From assembly GCA_002359075.1 (NCBI GenBank), contig DEQA01000205.1:2698-23088 (forward strand): DNA of 20,391 nucleotides. The letters are read 5' to 3'. The notes beneath the pieces were generated by a model, which was not told where the DNA came from, did not search any database, and was given only the letters and a program-made list of their open reading frames with translations. A program made the translations under genes and the position numbers. Shown piece after piece: positions 1 to 7,943 of the stretch (positions are counted from its first letter, which is position 1; each line of letters starts with the position of its first letter). This DNA is from Planococcaceae bacterium UBA3378 (GTDB lineage Bacteria; Bacillota; Bacilli; Bacillales_A; Planococcaceae).

Positions 1-45
1 CGCTTGACTTGCATTGTTTTGGAATTAAAGGTGGTACCGCGAACT
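1..45 (+). promoter_or_regulatory. T-box leader of valS (3' part)
   Basis: The T-box sequence itself is seen at 27-41, AAAGGTGGTACCGCG, which matches the conserved AGGGTGGNACCGCG element. It lies directly before a strong terminator and a valyl-tRNA synthetase gene. In this riboswitch class uncharged cognate tRNA binds the leader, and the T-box segment forms an antiterminator that prevents the terminator at 46-77. The specifier loop and stem I lie upstream of the window, so the valine specifier codon cannot be read here; tRNA-Val is inferred from the gene controlled. Confidence 0.93.
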
Positions 46-85
46 AACTCCCTCGTCCTTTTATTGACGAGGGAGTTTTTTATTT
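46..85 (+). terminator. T-box regulated terminator before valS
   Basis: A perfect 12-bp stem (AACTCCCTCGTC at 46-57 with GACGAGGGAGTT at 66-77), an 8-nt loop and a following T-rich run. It is the alternative structure to the T-box antiterminator and stops transcription when valine tRNA is charged. Confidence 0.93.
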
Positions 86-104
86 TCTATTAGGAGGAAA
101 CAGT

Positions 105-2747
105 ATGACAGAAATCACAATGCCGACAAAGTACGATCCACAGGGCACTGAAGCCGGCCGTTATGAATGGTGGCTAAACGGCAAATTTTTCGAAGCACAG
201 CCAAAAAGCGGGAAAGAACCGTATTCAATTGTTATTCCGCCACCAAACGTAACAGGGAAATTACACCTTGGTCACGCATGGGATACAACGTTGCAAGATA
301 TTATTATCCGTATGAAACGTATGCAGGGGTATGATGCATTATGGCTGCCGGGTATGGACCATGCCGGTATCGCAACACAAGCAAAAGTAGAAGAAAAGCT
401 GCGCGGTGAGGGGATTACTCGTTATGATTTAGGACGTGAAAAATTCCTGGAAAAAACGTGGGAGTGGAAAGAAGAGTATGCTTCTCATATTCGTGCACAA
501 TGGGCAAAGCTAGGGCTGGCTCTTGATTATTCTCGTGAGCGTTTTACATTGGATGAAGGTTTATCCGATGCGGTAAAGGAAGTATTCGTCAAGCTATACG
601 AAAAGGGGTTAATCTACCGAGGCGAACGCATTATTAACTGGGACCCTGCTGCTAAAACAGCATTATCCGATATTGAAGTAATCCATAAAGAGGTCGAAGG
701 TGCATTCTACCATATGGAATATCCGCTTGCTGACGGATCGGGCACATTACGTGTGGCAACAACACGTCCGGAAACAATGCTTGGGGACTCTGGCGTGGCG
801 GTACACCCGGAAGATGAGCGCTATGCACACTTAGTAGGCAAAACAGTTATTCTGCCAATCGTCGGCCGTGAAATTCCGATCGTAGCGGATGATTATGTTG
901 ATAAAGAATTTGGTACAGGTGTTGTTAAAATGACGCCGGCCCATGACCCAAATGACTTTGAAGTCGGCAACCGCCATAACCTGGAGCGTATTTTAGTTAT
1001 GAATGAAGACGGCACAATGAACGAGCTTGCCGGTAAATATGCCGGTATGGACCGTTTTGAATGCCGCAAACAAATCGTAAAAGACTTGCAGGAAGCGGGC
1101 GTGCTTGTTGAAATCGAGCCGCATGTCCACCAAGTGGGACACTCAGAGCGCTCGGGAGCGGTTGTAGAGCCGTACCTTTCAAAGCAATGGTTCGTTAAAA
1201 TGGGGCCGCTTGCTGAACAGGCACTGGCAATGCAGGAAAACGAAGAGGAAAAAGTTCACTTCGTACCAAATCGTTTTGAAAACACATATAACCGCTGGAT
1301 GGAAAATATTCATGACTGGTGTATTTCAAGACAGCTATGGTGGGGACACCAAATTCCGGCTTGGTACCATAAGGAATCAGGCGAAATTTATGTAGGCAAG
1401 GAAGCTCCTGCTGATCCGGAAAACTGGACACAGGACGAAGACGTGCTGGATACTTGGTTCTCCTCTGCTTTATGGCCGTTTTCTACTATGGGCTGGCCAG
1501 ATGAAGCGAATGAAGAATTCAAACGCTATTATCCGACAAATACATTAGTAACAGGATATGACATCATTTTCTTCTGGGTAAGCCGTATGATTTTCCAAGG
1601 AAAAGAATTCACAGGAGAACGTCCGTTTAAAGATGTATTGATTCACGGACTTGTACGTGACGCGGAAGGCCGCAAAATGTCGAAGTCTCTAGGTAATGGG
1701 GTTGACCCGATGGATGTAATCGGCCAATATGGAGCGGATTCACTGCGTTACTTCCTGGCGACAGGATCTTCTCCAGGGCAGGATTTACGCTATACAACAG
1801 AAAAGGTTGAAGCGACTTGGAACTTCATCAACAAGATCTGGAATGCTTCTCGCTTTGCCTTGATGAATATGGAAGGCTTAACATATGAAGAAATCGATTT
1901 AACAGGTGAATTATCTGTAGCGGATAAATGGATTCTCTCCCGTCTGAACCATACGATCGAACGGGTGACAACGCTCTCTGATAAATACGAGTTCGGTGAA
2001 GTTGGCCGCGAACTGTATAACTTCATTTGGGATGACTTCTGTTCATGGTATATCGAGATGGCGAAGCTGCCGCTTTATGGTGAAGACGAAGCTGCGAAGA
2101 AAACAACGCGCTCCGTACTTGCCTATGTATTAGACCAAACAATGCGTCTATTGCATCCGTTCATGCCGTTTGTGACAGAGGAAATCTGGCAGCACTTACC
2201 ACACGCGGGAGAATCGATTACAGTAGCAGCCTGGCCGGTAGTTCGTCCTGAATTTGACTTTGAAGCAGAAGCAGGCGACATGAAGCTGTTAATGGATATC
2301 ATCCGTTCTGTACGTAACATCCGCGCTGAAGTAAATACACCGATGAGCAAGCAAGTGCCGCTTTATATTTCGGCGAAAGACGAAGCAACAGCTGCCGTAC
2401 TGGAATCCAATAAAGCGTATATCGAGAAATTCTGTAATCCGGAAACTCTTGAGATCGGTGTAGGAATTGAAGCACCAGGTCAAACAATGTCTGCTGTTGT
2501 ATCAGGTGCAGAATTGTTCTTGCCGCTAGCAGGCCTGATTAACGTGGAAGAAGAAGTTGCCCGTTTACAAAAAGAGCTTGAAAAGTGGGCGAAGGAAGTA
2601 AAATTAGTTACAGGCAAGCTTTCAAATGAAAAATTCGTGTCAAAAGCACCGGAAGCACTTGTGAATGCTGAACGGGAAAAGCTTGCAGATTATGAAGAGA
2701 AATATGCAACAGTTGAGAAGCGTTTAGCTGAACTGAAAAATATGTAA
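105..2747 (+). CDS. valS: Valyl-tRNA synthetase
   Basis: Cytoplasmic class Ia aminoacyl-tRNA synthetase that charges tRNA-Val with valine using ATP. The 880-residue protein has the usual bacterial length. The HIGH-type motif HLGH is at residues 54-57 after PPPNVTGK, and the KMSKS signature is at 524-528. The central part (about 190-340) has the CP1 editing-domain look that hydrolyses mischarged Thr-tRNA. An anticodon-binding domain follows, and a charged, coiled-coil-like C-terminal arm (about 815-880) is typical of ValRS. The ATG follows a strong Shine-Dalgarno (GGAGG at 93-97). Expression is under the T-box leader just upstream, and a terminator follows the stop, so it looks monocistronic. 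No defect is seen. Confidence 0.98.
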   Translation: MTEITMPTKYDPQGTEAGRYEWWLNGKFFEAQPKSGKEPYSIVIPPPNVTGKLHLGHAWDTTLQDIIIRMKRMQGYDALWLPGMDHAGIATQAKVEEKLRGEGITRYDLGREKFLEKTWEWKEEYASHIRAQWAKLGLALDYSRERFTLDEGLSDAVKEVFVKLYEKGLIYRGERIINWDPAAKTALSDIEVIHKEVEGAFYHMEYPLADGSGTLRVATTRPETMLGDSGVAVHPEDERYAHLVGKTVILPIVGREIPIVADDYVDKEFGTGVVKMTPAHDPNDFEVGNRHNLERILVMNEDGTMNELAGKYAGMDRFECRKQIVKDLQEAGVLVEIEPHVHQVGHSERSGAVVEPYLSKQWFVKMGPLAEQALAMQENEEEKVHFVPNRFENTYNRWMENIHDWCISRQLWWGHQIPAWYHKESGEIYVGKEAPADPENWTQDEDVLDTWFSSALWPFSTMGWPDEANEEFKRYYPTNTLVTGYDIIFFWVSRMIFQGKEFTGERPFKDVLIHGLVRDAEGRKMSKSLGNGVDPMDVIGQYGADSLRYFLATGSSPGQDLRYTTEKVEATWNFINKIWNASRFALMNMEGLTYEEIDLTGELSVADKWILSRLNHTIERVTTLSDKYEFGEVGRELYNFIWDDFCSWYIEMAKLPLYGEDEAAKKTTRSVLAYVLDQTMRLLHPFMPFVTEEIWQHLPHAGESITVAAWPVVRPEFDFEAEAGDMKLLMDIIRSVRNIRAEVNTPMSKQVPLYISAKDEATAAVLESNKAYIEKFCNPETLEIGVGIEAPGQTMSAVVSGAELFLPLAGLINVEEEVARLQKELEKWAKEVKLVTGKLSNEKFVSKAPEALVNAEREKLADYEEKYATVEKRLAELKNM

Positions 2748-2748
2748 T

Positions 2749-2790
2749 GACGAGGGAGGGACCGGTTTGGTACCTCCCTTTCATTTGTTT
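2749..2790 (+). terminator. Terminator after valS
   Basis: AGGGAGGGACC (2753-2763) pairs with GGTACCTCCCT (2769-2779) with one G/A mismatch and a 5-nt loop, followed by TTCATTTGTTT. The first ten bases after the stop codon (GACGAGGGAG, 2749-2758) repeat the 3' strand of the upstream T-box terminator; see findings. Confidence 0.75.
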
Positions 2791-2791
2791 C

Positions 2792-2823
2792 TAGACAAAT
2801 GTGTCTGAGTATTAGACAATGTG
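2792..2823 (+). repeat. Short direct repeat upstream of first folC
   Basis: TAGACAAATGTG at 2792-2803 recurs as TAGACAATGTG at 2813-2823, start to start 21 bp, about two helical turns. The first copy overlaps a small inverted repeat AGACA-AATG-TGTCT (2793-2806). The arrangement would suit a regulatory protein site, but I do not recognise it. Confidence 0.4.
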
Positions 2824-2897
2824 AAAGGATTAAAGAATCAAATATTCGATGGCAATCGGCCAAATACATAAGTAATCAGTCGTTGGGAGGCTGGATC

Positions 2898-4163
2898 ATG
2901 TTTCACACTATGAAAGACTGTACTGATTTTATTTTTAGATTAAAGGCAAGTCAGTATAAGGGGCAGCCGCTTGAATCGGCAAGGAAAATTTTAGCCGCAC
3001 TGGGTAACCCTGAAGCATCCACACGGTTTATCCATTTTGCCGGCTCGAACGGCAAAGGCTCTACGCTCAATGCGACAAGGGAAATTCTGATGACCCACGG
3101 ATTAACGGTAGGTGCCTTTATATCACCGCATCTGGAGCGGCCAAATGAGCGGATCACAATCAATAAAAGTCAAATTTCTGATGAAGATTTTTTATACTTT
3201 GCCAATAAAATTGCTGACATCGTACATAATCAATTGGACGGAAAGTTTCCGAGCTTTTTTGAATTTATGACGCTTATTATGTTTCAATACTTCGCTAAGG
3301 TACAGCCGGATATAGCGCTGATTGAGACAGGGATTGGCGGACGTCTTGATACAACCAATGTATTAACTCCCGACGTCAGCGTCATTACCACAATCTCTTT
3401 GGAGCATACGGACATGCTTGGTGATACGATTGAAAAAATAGCCGGCGAGAAAGCGGGAATCATTAAATTCGGCAGACCTGTAGTCGTCGGGGCTAGAGAG
3501 GAAGAGGCGCGAAAGGTCATACGTGCTGAGGCTGCGCAGCATCAAGCACCTCTTTATATGCTGGATGATATAATTCATGCCGAAAAAAAAGCAGAACGGC
3601 AAATGTTTACTTATGAAGCATTGGATAGAAAGATCAAGGATATTTATGTAAGGATGGCTGGAGCCCACCAGCTGGATAATGCCGCTCTTGCTATAACAGC
3701 GGCCCTGCTATATGATGCTTCCATCAAGGAGGAAACGATCCGCACAGGGCTTGCAAAGGCAAGCTGGGATGGGCGTTTCGAGCGGATAGCTCCTCAGATT
3801 ATTCTTGACGGGGCTCATAATCAGGAAGGAACAGCTGCCTTACTTCATACATTGGAGCAAGTGGAGCCGGATAAACGTTATAAATTTGTATATGCAGCTC
3901 TGCAGGATAAGGATCATCAGGAAAGCATCCGGATGATGGAAGGAGCGGCATCCGAAATATATTTTACGGAAATTGATTTGCCACGGGCAGCAAAAGCAGA
4001 GGTGCTTGCTGAGGAAAGCCGGCATCCGTGTAAAATTATCCAAAAAGATTGGCGTGCCCTGCTCCTTACACTGCACGGTAATTTGCAGGAAGATGAGCTT
4101 CTTGTTATTACAGGCTCACTTTATTTTATAGCTGAAGTACGGTCATTTTTATGTTCGTTATAG
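2898..4163 (+). CDS. folC: Folylpolyglutamate/dihydrofolate synthase (first copy)
   Basis: Cytoplasmic Mur-ligase-family enzyme that adds glutamate to dihydropteroate and/or folates using ATP. From the ATG at 2898 it is 421 residues, the normal FolC length. Visible motifs are the P-loop (NGKGST, 51-56), SPH with NERI (about 77-86), SFFEFMT in the folate-binding region (about 119-125), ETGIGGRLDTTN (143-154), KAGIIK with the presumably carbamylated lysine (185-190), and DGAHN of the C-terminal domain (304-308). This start is chosen because GGGAGG (2885-2890) sits 7 nt upstream. An in-frame extension back to 2799 lacks such a site and runs into unrelated sequence. The usual DH of the metal site is EH (SLEHT). 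A second folC follows 108 bp later. This copy keeps all the canonical motifs and is the better candidate for the bifunctional enzyme. Confidence 0.92.
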   Translation: MFHTMKDCTDFIFRLKASQYKGQPLESARKILAALGNPEASTRFIHFAGSNGKGSTLNATREILMTHGLTVGAFISPHLERPNERITINKSQISDEDFLYFANKIADIVHNQLDGKFPSFFEFMTLIMFQYFAKVQPDIALIETGIGGRLDTTNVLTPDVSVITTISLEHTDMLGDTIEKIAGEKAGIIKFGRPVVVGAREEEARKVIRAEAAQHQAPLYMLDDIIHAEKKAERQMFTYEALDRKIKDIYVRMAGAHQLDNAALAITAALLYDASIKEETIRTGLAKASWDGRFERIAPQIILDGAHNQEGTAALLHTLEQVEPDKRYKFVYAALQDKDHQESIRMMEGAASEIYFTEIDLPRAAKAEVLAEESRHPCKIIQKDWRALLLTLHGNLQEDELLVITGSLYFIAEVRSFLCSL

Positions 4164-4180
4164 AAGGTTAGCACAGAAAA

Positions 4181-4210
4181 TTGTCGTATTTTGCACGGGT
4201 ATTATATATT
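4181..4210 (+). promoter_or_regulatory. Possible promoter for second folC
   Basis: TTGTCG (4181-4186), a 16-nt spacer and TATATA (4203-4208) resemble a sigma-A promoter in the 108-bp gap between the two folC genes. The -35 is imperfect and the area is AT-rich, so this is tentative. Confidence 0.3.
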
Positions 4211-4271
4211 GCAGGCTATACAGCAAAACGAGGCATAGTGAGCTGCAGTGTAACGGAGAAGGAGGAACAAC

Positions 4272-5498
4272 ATGATAACTGGGTTTGAACATTATAAAAA
4301 GAAATGGCAACTAAACAGTGAAAATAGTATTAAGCCGGGGCTTGAGGCAATGAACGAGGCGCTGGCTCTATTAGGACACCCGGAAAGCGGTATGTCATAT
4401 ATCCATGTAGCGGGAACAAATGGCAAGGGGTCAACGATTACGTTTTTAGAATCCATTCTTCGCCAGCATGGTAAAACGGTAGGGAAGTTTATGTCCCCTT
4501 GTATATTAGATGTGCACGATCAAATTCAAATAAACGGGGAAAACATTACTGCTCATGAAATGGATCTCCTTTTCCAGGAAATGCGTGAGGCAGGACTAGA
4601 CGGAAAATGCACAGATTTTGAATTATTAACATGTGCCGCACTTTTGCACTTTAAAAAGCAACACGTGGATATTGCCCTGATTGAGGCAGGTATGGGAGGA
4701 CTTCTTGATAGTACAAATGTTATTACGCCACTTGTATCTATCATTCCAAGCATCTCTCTGGAACATACGAATTTCCTGGGAAATACGCTTTCTGAAATTG
4801 CCACGCATAAGGCAGGTATTATTAAGCAGGGGGTGCCAGTAGTTGTCGGGAAACTGCCGGTAGAAGCATTGGACGTAGTAAAACAGGAGGCGCAAAATAA
4901 AAAGGCTCCGCTTTATATGCTGGGGGAGGAATTTACAATAGAGGAAGAGCAGTTTCTATCACCGGAATATCAGTTTTCAGCCCTTAAGCGGAGGATGCCG
5001 GGCGCTCACCAGAAAGAAAATATGGCGCTTGCCATTATGGCGTTTTTACTGACAGCAGATAATATAAAGGACGAATCGATAAGAAAAGGTGTGGCACTAG
5101 CTGCATTGCCCGGGCGATTTGAAGAGGTACTGCCGAATGTTTACTTTGACGGAGCGCACAACCCGGCGAGTGCAGAAAAGCTGGCGGCTACTATCAAGGA
5201 ATTATTTCCGAATAAAAATATTGAATTTGTTCTTGGGATGCTGGCAGATAAGGATGTCGATGGGGTTCTTCGTATACTGGAAACAGTCAGCACGACCTTT
5301 ACATTTGTAAGCTTTGATAATGAACGGGCGATGAAGGCAAAAGATTTAATTAAGAAAAGCCGGGCCGTCGACCGCCGCATTATTCATCATCCTGTTGAAT
5401 ATCTACAGGAGCCTGCAGATGAGCAGAAGATCAGAATTGTCACAGGCTCACTATATTTGCTGGCTGCATTGCGCGCACAGCTTATAGGCGAAAAATAA
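4272..5498 (+). CDS. folC: FolC-family protein (second, divergent copy)
   Basis: Mur-ligase-family folate enzyme paralogous to the gene just upstream; 408 residues, near full length. It keeps the P-loop (NGKGST, 50-55), TDFELLT (114-120), KAGIIK (180-185) and DGAHN (293-297), so ATP binding and ligase chemistry look intact. Two substrate-site motifs differ: the GGRLD motif is GGLLD (142-146, Arg to Leu), and SPxxxxxNERI is SPCILDVHDQI (about 75-85). The N-terminus, with KPGLEAMNEAL followed by LGHPE, actually resembles B. subtilis FolC more than the first copy does. A good Shine-Dalgarno (GGAGG, 4261-4265) precedes the ATG. A terminator follows at 5520. It may be a folylpolyglutamate synthase specialised away from dihydrofolate synthesis, or simply a divergent duplicate; the sequence cannot decide. 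Confidence 0.85.
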   Translation: MITGFEHYKKKWQLNSENSIKPGLEAMNEALALLGHPESGMSYIHVAGTNGKGSTITFLESILRQHGKTVGKFMSPCILDVHDQIQINGENITAHEMDLLFQEMREAGLDGKCTDFELLTCAALLHFKKQHVDIALIEAGMGGLLDSTNVITPLVSIIPSISLEHTNFLGNTLSEIATHKAGIIKQGVPVVVGKLPVEALDVVKQEAQNKKAPLYMLGEEFTIEEEQFLSPEYQFSALKRRMPGAHQKENMALAIMAFLLTADNIKDESIRKGVALAALPGRFEEVLPNVYFDGAHNPASAEKLAATIKELFPNKNIEFVLGMLADKDVDGVLRILETVSTTFTFVSFDNERAMKAKDLIKKSRAVDRRIIHHPVEYLQEPADEQKIRIVTGSLYLLAALRAQLIGEK

Positions 5499-5519
5499 AA
5501 CTATTTGTCGAGAAATTTT

Positions 5520-5553
5520 AGGACTTGAGCGACACAGCTCCTGTCCTTTTTTC
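5520..5553 (+). terminator. Terminator after second folC
   Basis: AGGAC (5520-5524) pairs with GTCCT (5543-5547), and GAGC (5527-5530) with GCTC (5537-5540), around a small internal loop, followed by a run of T. It covers the TTG at 5525, which otherwise opens the reading frame of the next gene, so that upstream start is ruled out. Confidence 0.8.
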
Positions 5554-5590
5554 ATTTTTATTTGTTACTGTTGTGCTAGAGGTGATGACA

Positions 5591-6205
5591 ATGTTCTCAA
5601 AGCAATTCATCAGTACAAAACAAATTTTCCGGGCTGCGGCCCTTGGTATGTTAATTGGATTAGCGGGTGTTGGAGCGTTTGCTCTTTTTCTCATCACAGC
5701 GAAAGAGTCGGCCGAAGCCCCGGAGGCAACTGAAAAGGGGGAGGCTGTAGAGGTAAATGCAGCTCCGCAACAAACAGCCCGTTTTTATGCAAGCCAGCAT
5801 GGAGCTTTCTCGACAGTTGACAGCGCGTCTGCCTTTATGGCACAAAATCCTACATTAAATAAAGCTGTTGTTGTTCAAGTAGCAGATACATTTTATGTCT
5901 GGTCAAAGGTGGCACAGGCAAAATTGACGGAGGAAACAGTTCCTGCTTCTTTCTCGAAATCCTTTCAGTTTTCCAGTAACGGCTGCTCAAAAACCGGCAT
6001 TGCCGATATTCCGGTTTATTTACAGGATGAAAATAAACTGAAAAATAATTTTCAAGCAAGCGGCAAAGATGCCGAGCTCCCGGAAGAATGGACTTCTCTT
6101 ATTGATGGCATTACGCCGCTTTCAAGTGATATGAATGTCATTCGGCTGCATGCACTTGCACAATTTTACAGTGAAAATGACTGTTTAAAAATACAATTTG
6201 ACTAA
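5591..6205 (+). CDS. SpoIIB-like SPOR-type membrane protein
   Basis: A 204-residue single-pass membrane protein with a short cytoplasmic N-terminus, a transmembrane helix at about 15-36, an acidic/Ala/Glu-rich linker (about 38-60) and an extracytoplasmic domain. The segment ARFYASQHGAF through VVVQVADTFYV (about 63-105) resembles a SPOR repeat, a fold that binds septal peptidoglycan. In B. subtilis the gene immediately before maf is spoIIB, which has a TM helix plus SPOR domain and helps septal wall thinning during engulfment; position and architecture match, but this protein is much shorter than B. subtilis SpoIIB (about 330 residues). Start: AGAGGTGA (5578-5585) is 5 nt before the ATG at 5591; the ATG at 5585 is too close. 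Family assignment is mainly by context. Confidence 0.65.
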   Translation: MFSKQFISTKQIFRAAALGMLIGLAGVGAFALFLITAKESAEAPEATEKGEAVEVNAAPQQTARFYASQHGAFSTVDSASAFMAQNPTLNKAVVVQVADTFYVWSKVAQAKLTEETVPASFSKSFQFSSNGCSKTGIADIPVYLQDENKLKNNFQASGKDAELPEEWTSLIDGITPLSSDMNVIRLHALAQFYSENDCLKIQFD

Positions 6206-6246
6206 CAAATCGGGAGCAAAATATAAATTTGGGCGAAGGCAGAGAT

Positions 6247-6275
6247 TTTTCAAAAAGGGAAATGTCCGCTATCAT
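6247..6275 (+). promoter_or_regulatory. Possible sigma-A promoter for maf-radC
   Basis: TTTTCA (6247-6252), a 17-nt spacer and TATCAT (6270-6275). The -10 region sits in TCCGCTATCATAGTGC (6265-6280), which closely matches the -10 region upstream of mreB. Confidence 0.35.
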
Positions 6276-6295
6276 AGTGCTCAGGGGGTACTAAC

Positions 6296-6883
6296 ATGAA
6301 ATTTCATACAACACACGAATTTTTACTCGCCTCGGCATCGCCCCGCAGAAAGGAATTATTTGAACTGCTTCATATTCCTTTTGAAGTGATGACAAGCGAT
6401 GTGGAGGAGACGAGCGTAAAAGCGCAAACTGTACAGCAGTATGTAACAGAGGTAGCATTGCTGAAAACGAGGGATGTAGCGCAGAAATGCCCGGATAAAA
6501 CTGTTATTGGCGCAGATACCATTGTTGTCTATAAAGATCGTTTGCTGCATAAGCCTGTCTCACCGGAAGAGGCAGTGCAGCATCTGCAAACTTTATCAGG
6601 CAATACGCATGCGGTCATGACAGCGGTTGCCATTATAACACCTGATGGTAAGGAATCAACTTTTGTAGAAGAAACAAAGGTAGTATTTAAACATATACCA
6701 CAATCATTGATCGAGGCGTATGTGGCATCTGGAGATCCATTTGATAAGGCCGGAGGATACGGTATTCAAACGGATGGGGTATTTTTTGTCGACCGCATTG
6801 AAGGCGATTATAATAACGTTGTTGGTTTACCATTAGCATCTTTAGTAGAGAGATTATTGTCACTGCATTATATTTCAATCTAA
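6296..6883 (+). CDS. maf: Maf family nucleoside triphosphate pyrophosphatase
   Basis: Cytoplasmic house-cleaning enzyme that hydrolyses dTTP/UTP or modified nucleotides to monophosphate plus pyrophosphate; overproduction in B. subtilis affects septum formation. The 195-residue protein has the family signatures: ASASPRRKEL near the N-terminus (about 13-22), the catalytic aspartate in IGADTIVV (D74), KPVSPEEA (about 86-93), and the C-terminal GDPFDKAGGYGIQ and VVGLP segments. An AGGGGGT Shine-Dalgarno precedes the ATG. The radC Shine-Dalgarno overlaps the maf stop, so the two are co-transcribed, as in B. subtilis. Confidence 0.95.
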   Translation: MKFHTTHEFLLASASPRRKELFELLHIPFEVMTSDVEETSVKAQTVQQYVTEVALLKTRDVAQKCPDKTVIGADTIVVYKDRLLHKPVSPEEAVQHLQTLSGNTHAVMTAVAIITPDGKESTFVEETKVVFKHIPQSLIEAYVASGDPFDKAGGYGIQTDGVFFVDRIEGDYNNVVGLPLASLVERLLSLHYISI

Positions 6884-6896
6884 AGGAGTGACATAT

Positions 6897-7595
6897 TTGA
6901 CGCTTTCACCGATCACGCAGTTGAAAATCCGCGATGTACATGAAGCTGACCGGCCGCGCGAAAGGCTCATTAGACAAGGGCCGCAAAGTTTGTCAAACCA
7001 GGAATTGTTAGCCATTCTACTGCGGACAGGGACAAAAGAGGAGTCTGTATTAGCGCTTGCTAATCGTATATTAATGAGCTTTGAAAAACTCCACGCATTA
7101 AGGGACGCTACTATAGAGGAAATGATGGCGGTAAAAGGAATAGGAGAAGTAAAGGCAGTCCACATATTAGCGGCAATCGAGCTTGGACGCCGCCTTGCAC
7201 AGAAGGAGACGAATGAGCGTTTTACGATCCGCTCTCCGGATGATGCGGCTCATTATTTAATGCCTGATATGTCTTCTCTTACACAGGAGCACTTTGTCGT
7301 TCTCTTTTTGAATACGAAAAATCAGGTGCTACATAAAAAGACGATTTTTATCGGCAGCCTAAATGCCTCTATTGTGCATCCTCGGGAGATCTTCCGGGAA
7401 GCGGTCAAACGCTCTGCTGCTTCTATTATTTGTGCGCACAATCATCCAAGCGGCGTTCCGACACCAAGTCCGGAAGATATTGAAGTGACAACACGGCTGA
7501 TGGAAGCAGGATTAATTATTGGTATAGATTTAATCGACCATATTATCATTGGCGACCATCAATTTATCAGTATGAAAGAAAAAGGATATATTTAG
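6897..7595 (+). CDS. radC: RadC family JAMM/MPN-domain protein
   Basis: A 232-residue protein with an N-terminal helix-hairpin-helix-like part (VKGIGEVKA, about 79-87) and a C-terminal JAMM domain whose metal motif is complete: HNHPSG with H181, H183, S191 and D194. RadC proteins were named from a DNA-repair phenotype later reassigned; their biochemical role is unsettled. Start choice: the frame is open from a GTG at 6888, but AAAGGAG (6883-6889) runs into that codon and is spaced 7 nt from the TTG at 6897, so TTG is the likely start. It is translationally close to maf. No clear terminator follows; the structured repeat downstream may serve instead. Confidence 0.93.
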   Translation: MTLSPITQLKIRDVHEADRPRERLIRQGPQSLSNQELLAILLRTGTKEESVLALANRILMSFEKLHALRDATIEEMMAVKGIGEVKAVHILAAIELGRRLAQKETNERFTIRSPDDAAHYLMPDMSSLTQEHFVVLFLNTKNQVLHKKTIFIGSLNASIVHPREIFREAVKRSAASIICAHNHPSGVPTPSPEDIEVTTRLMEAGLIIGIDLIDHIIIGDHQFISMKEKGYI

Positions 7596-7660
7596 ATTGT
7601 ATTCCTTATTTTTTGATCTTCACTATAAGTTAAGGATGATAAGCCGGGATGATAACAAGT

Positions 7661-7795
7661 TGATTGGAGCGGCGGCTGGTGCCTCCTTGGAGATCAGCAC
7701 GTGCTTAAAAATCCCATGGTTTCGAAGGTCTATCCTCGAAACCATTTAGTTGGAGCCGTGCCCCCGCAGAAAGCATCCAGCCAGAACGAAAATAA
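7661..7795. repeat. Degenerate Bacillales intergenic repeat, strongly folded
   Basis: The ends (TGATTGGAGCGGCGG at the left; GAGCCGTGCCCCCGCAGAAAGC and AACGAAAAT at the right) match a structured, GC-rich intergenic repeat I remember from many Bacillus and Lysinibacillus-type genomes, whose function is unknown. Seen directly: GGCTGG-TGC (7674-7682) pairs with GCA-T-CCAGCC (7773-7782); AGCACGTGCT (7696-7705) is a perfect palindrome; and a 10-bp hairpin, ATGGTTTCGA (7716-7725) with TCGAAACCAT (7736-7745), fills the centre. The centre is less GC-rich than usual copies, so this one looks diverged or replaced internally. Strand is arbitrary. Confidence 0.6.
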
Positions 7796-7943
7796 ACCCT
7801 ATGTTCCGGTGATGAATCTTGCTTTAGGCTTTTATAAATAAAGGTCACAGCAATATTACTTCCTTTTAAAGAATCGTTTAGTTTATTATAGATATTTTCT
7901 TTTTATATGGTAATATATAAGTGGAGATATTAGGGCTTACAGG

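Noticed and set aside
2799..2897. N-terminal extension of the first FolC
   Set aside because: Not like FolC, no Shine-Dalgarno, and the ATG at 2898 has a strong one.
4171..4198. Possible terminator between the two folC genes
   Set aside because: AAAAT/ATTTT gives only a weak AT stem without a T run; more likely promoter-type AT-rich sequence.
5525..5590. N-terminal extension of the SpoIIB-like protein from a TTG at 5525
   Set aside because: The segment lies inside the terminator of the second folC and has no ribosome-binding site.
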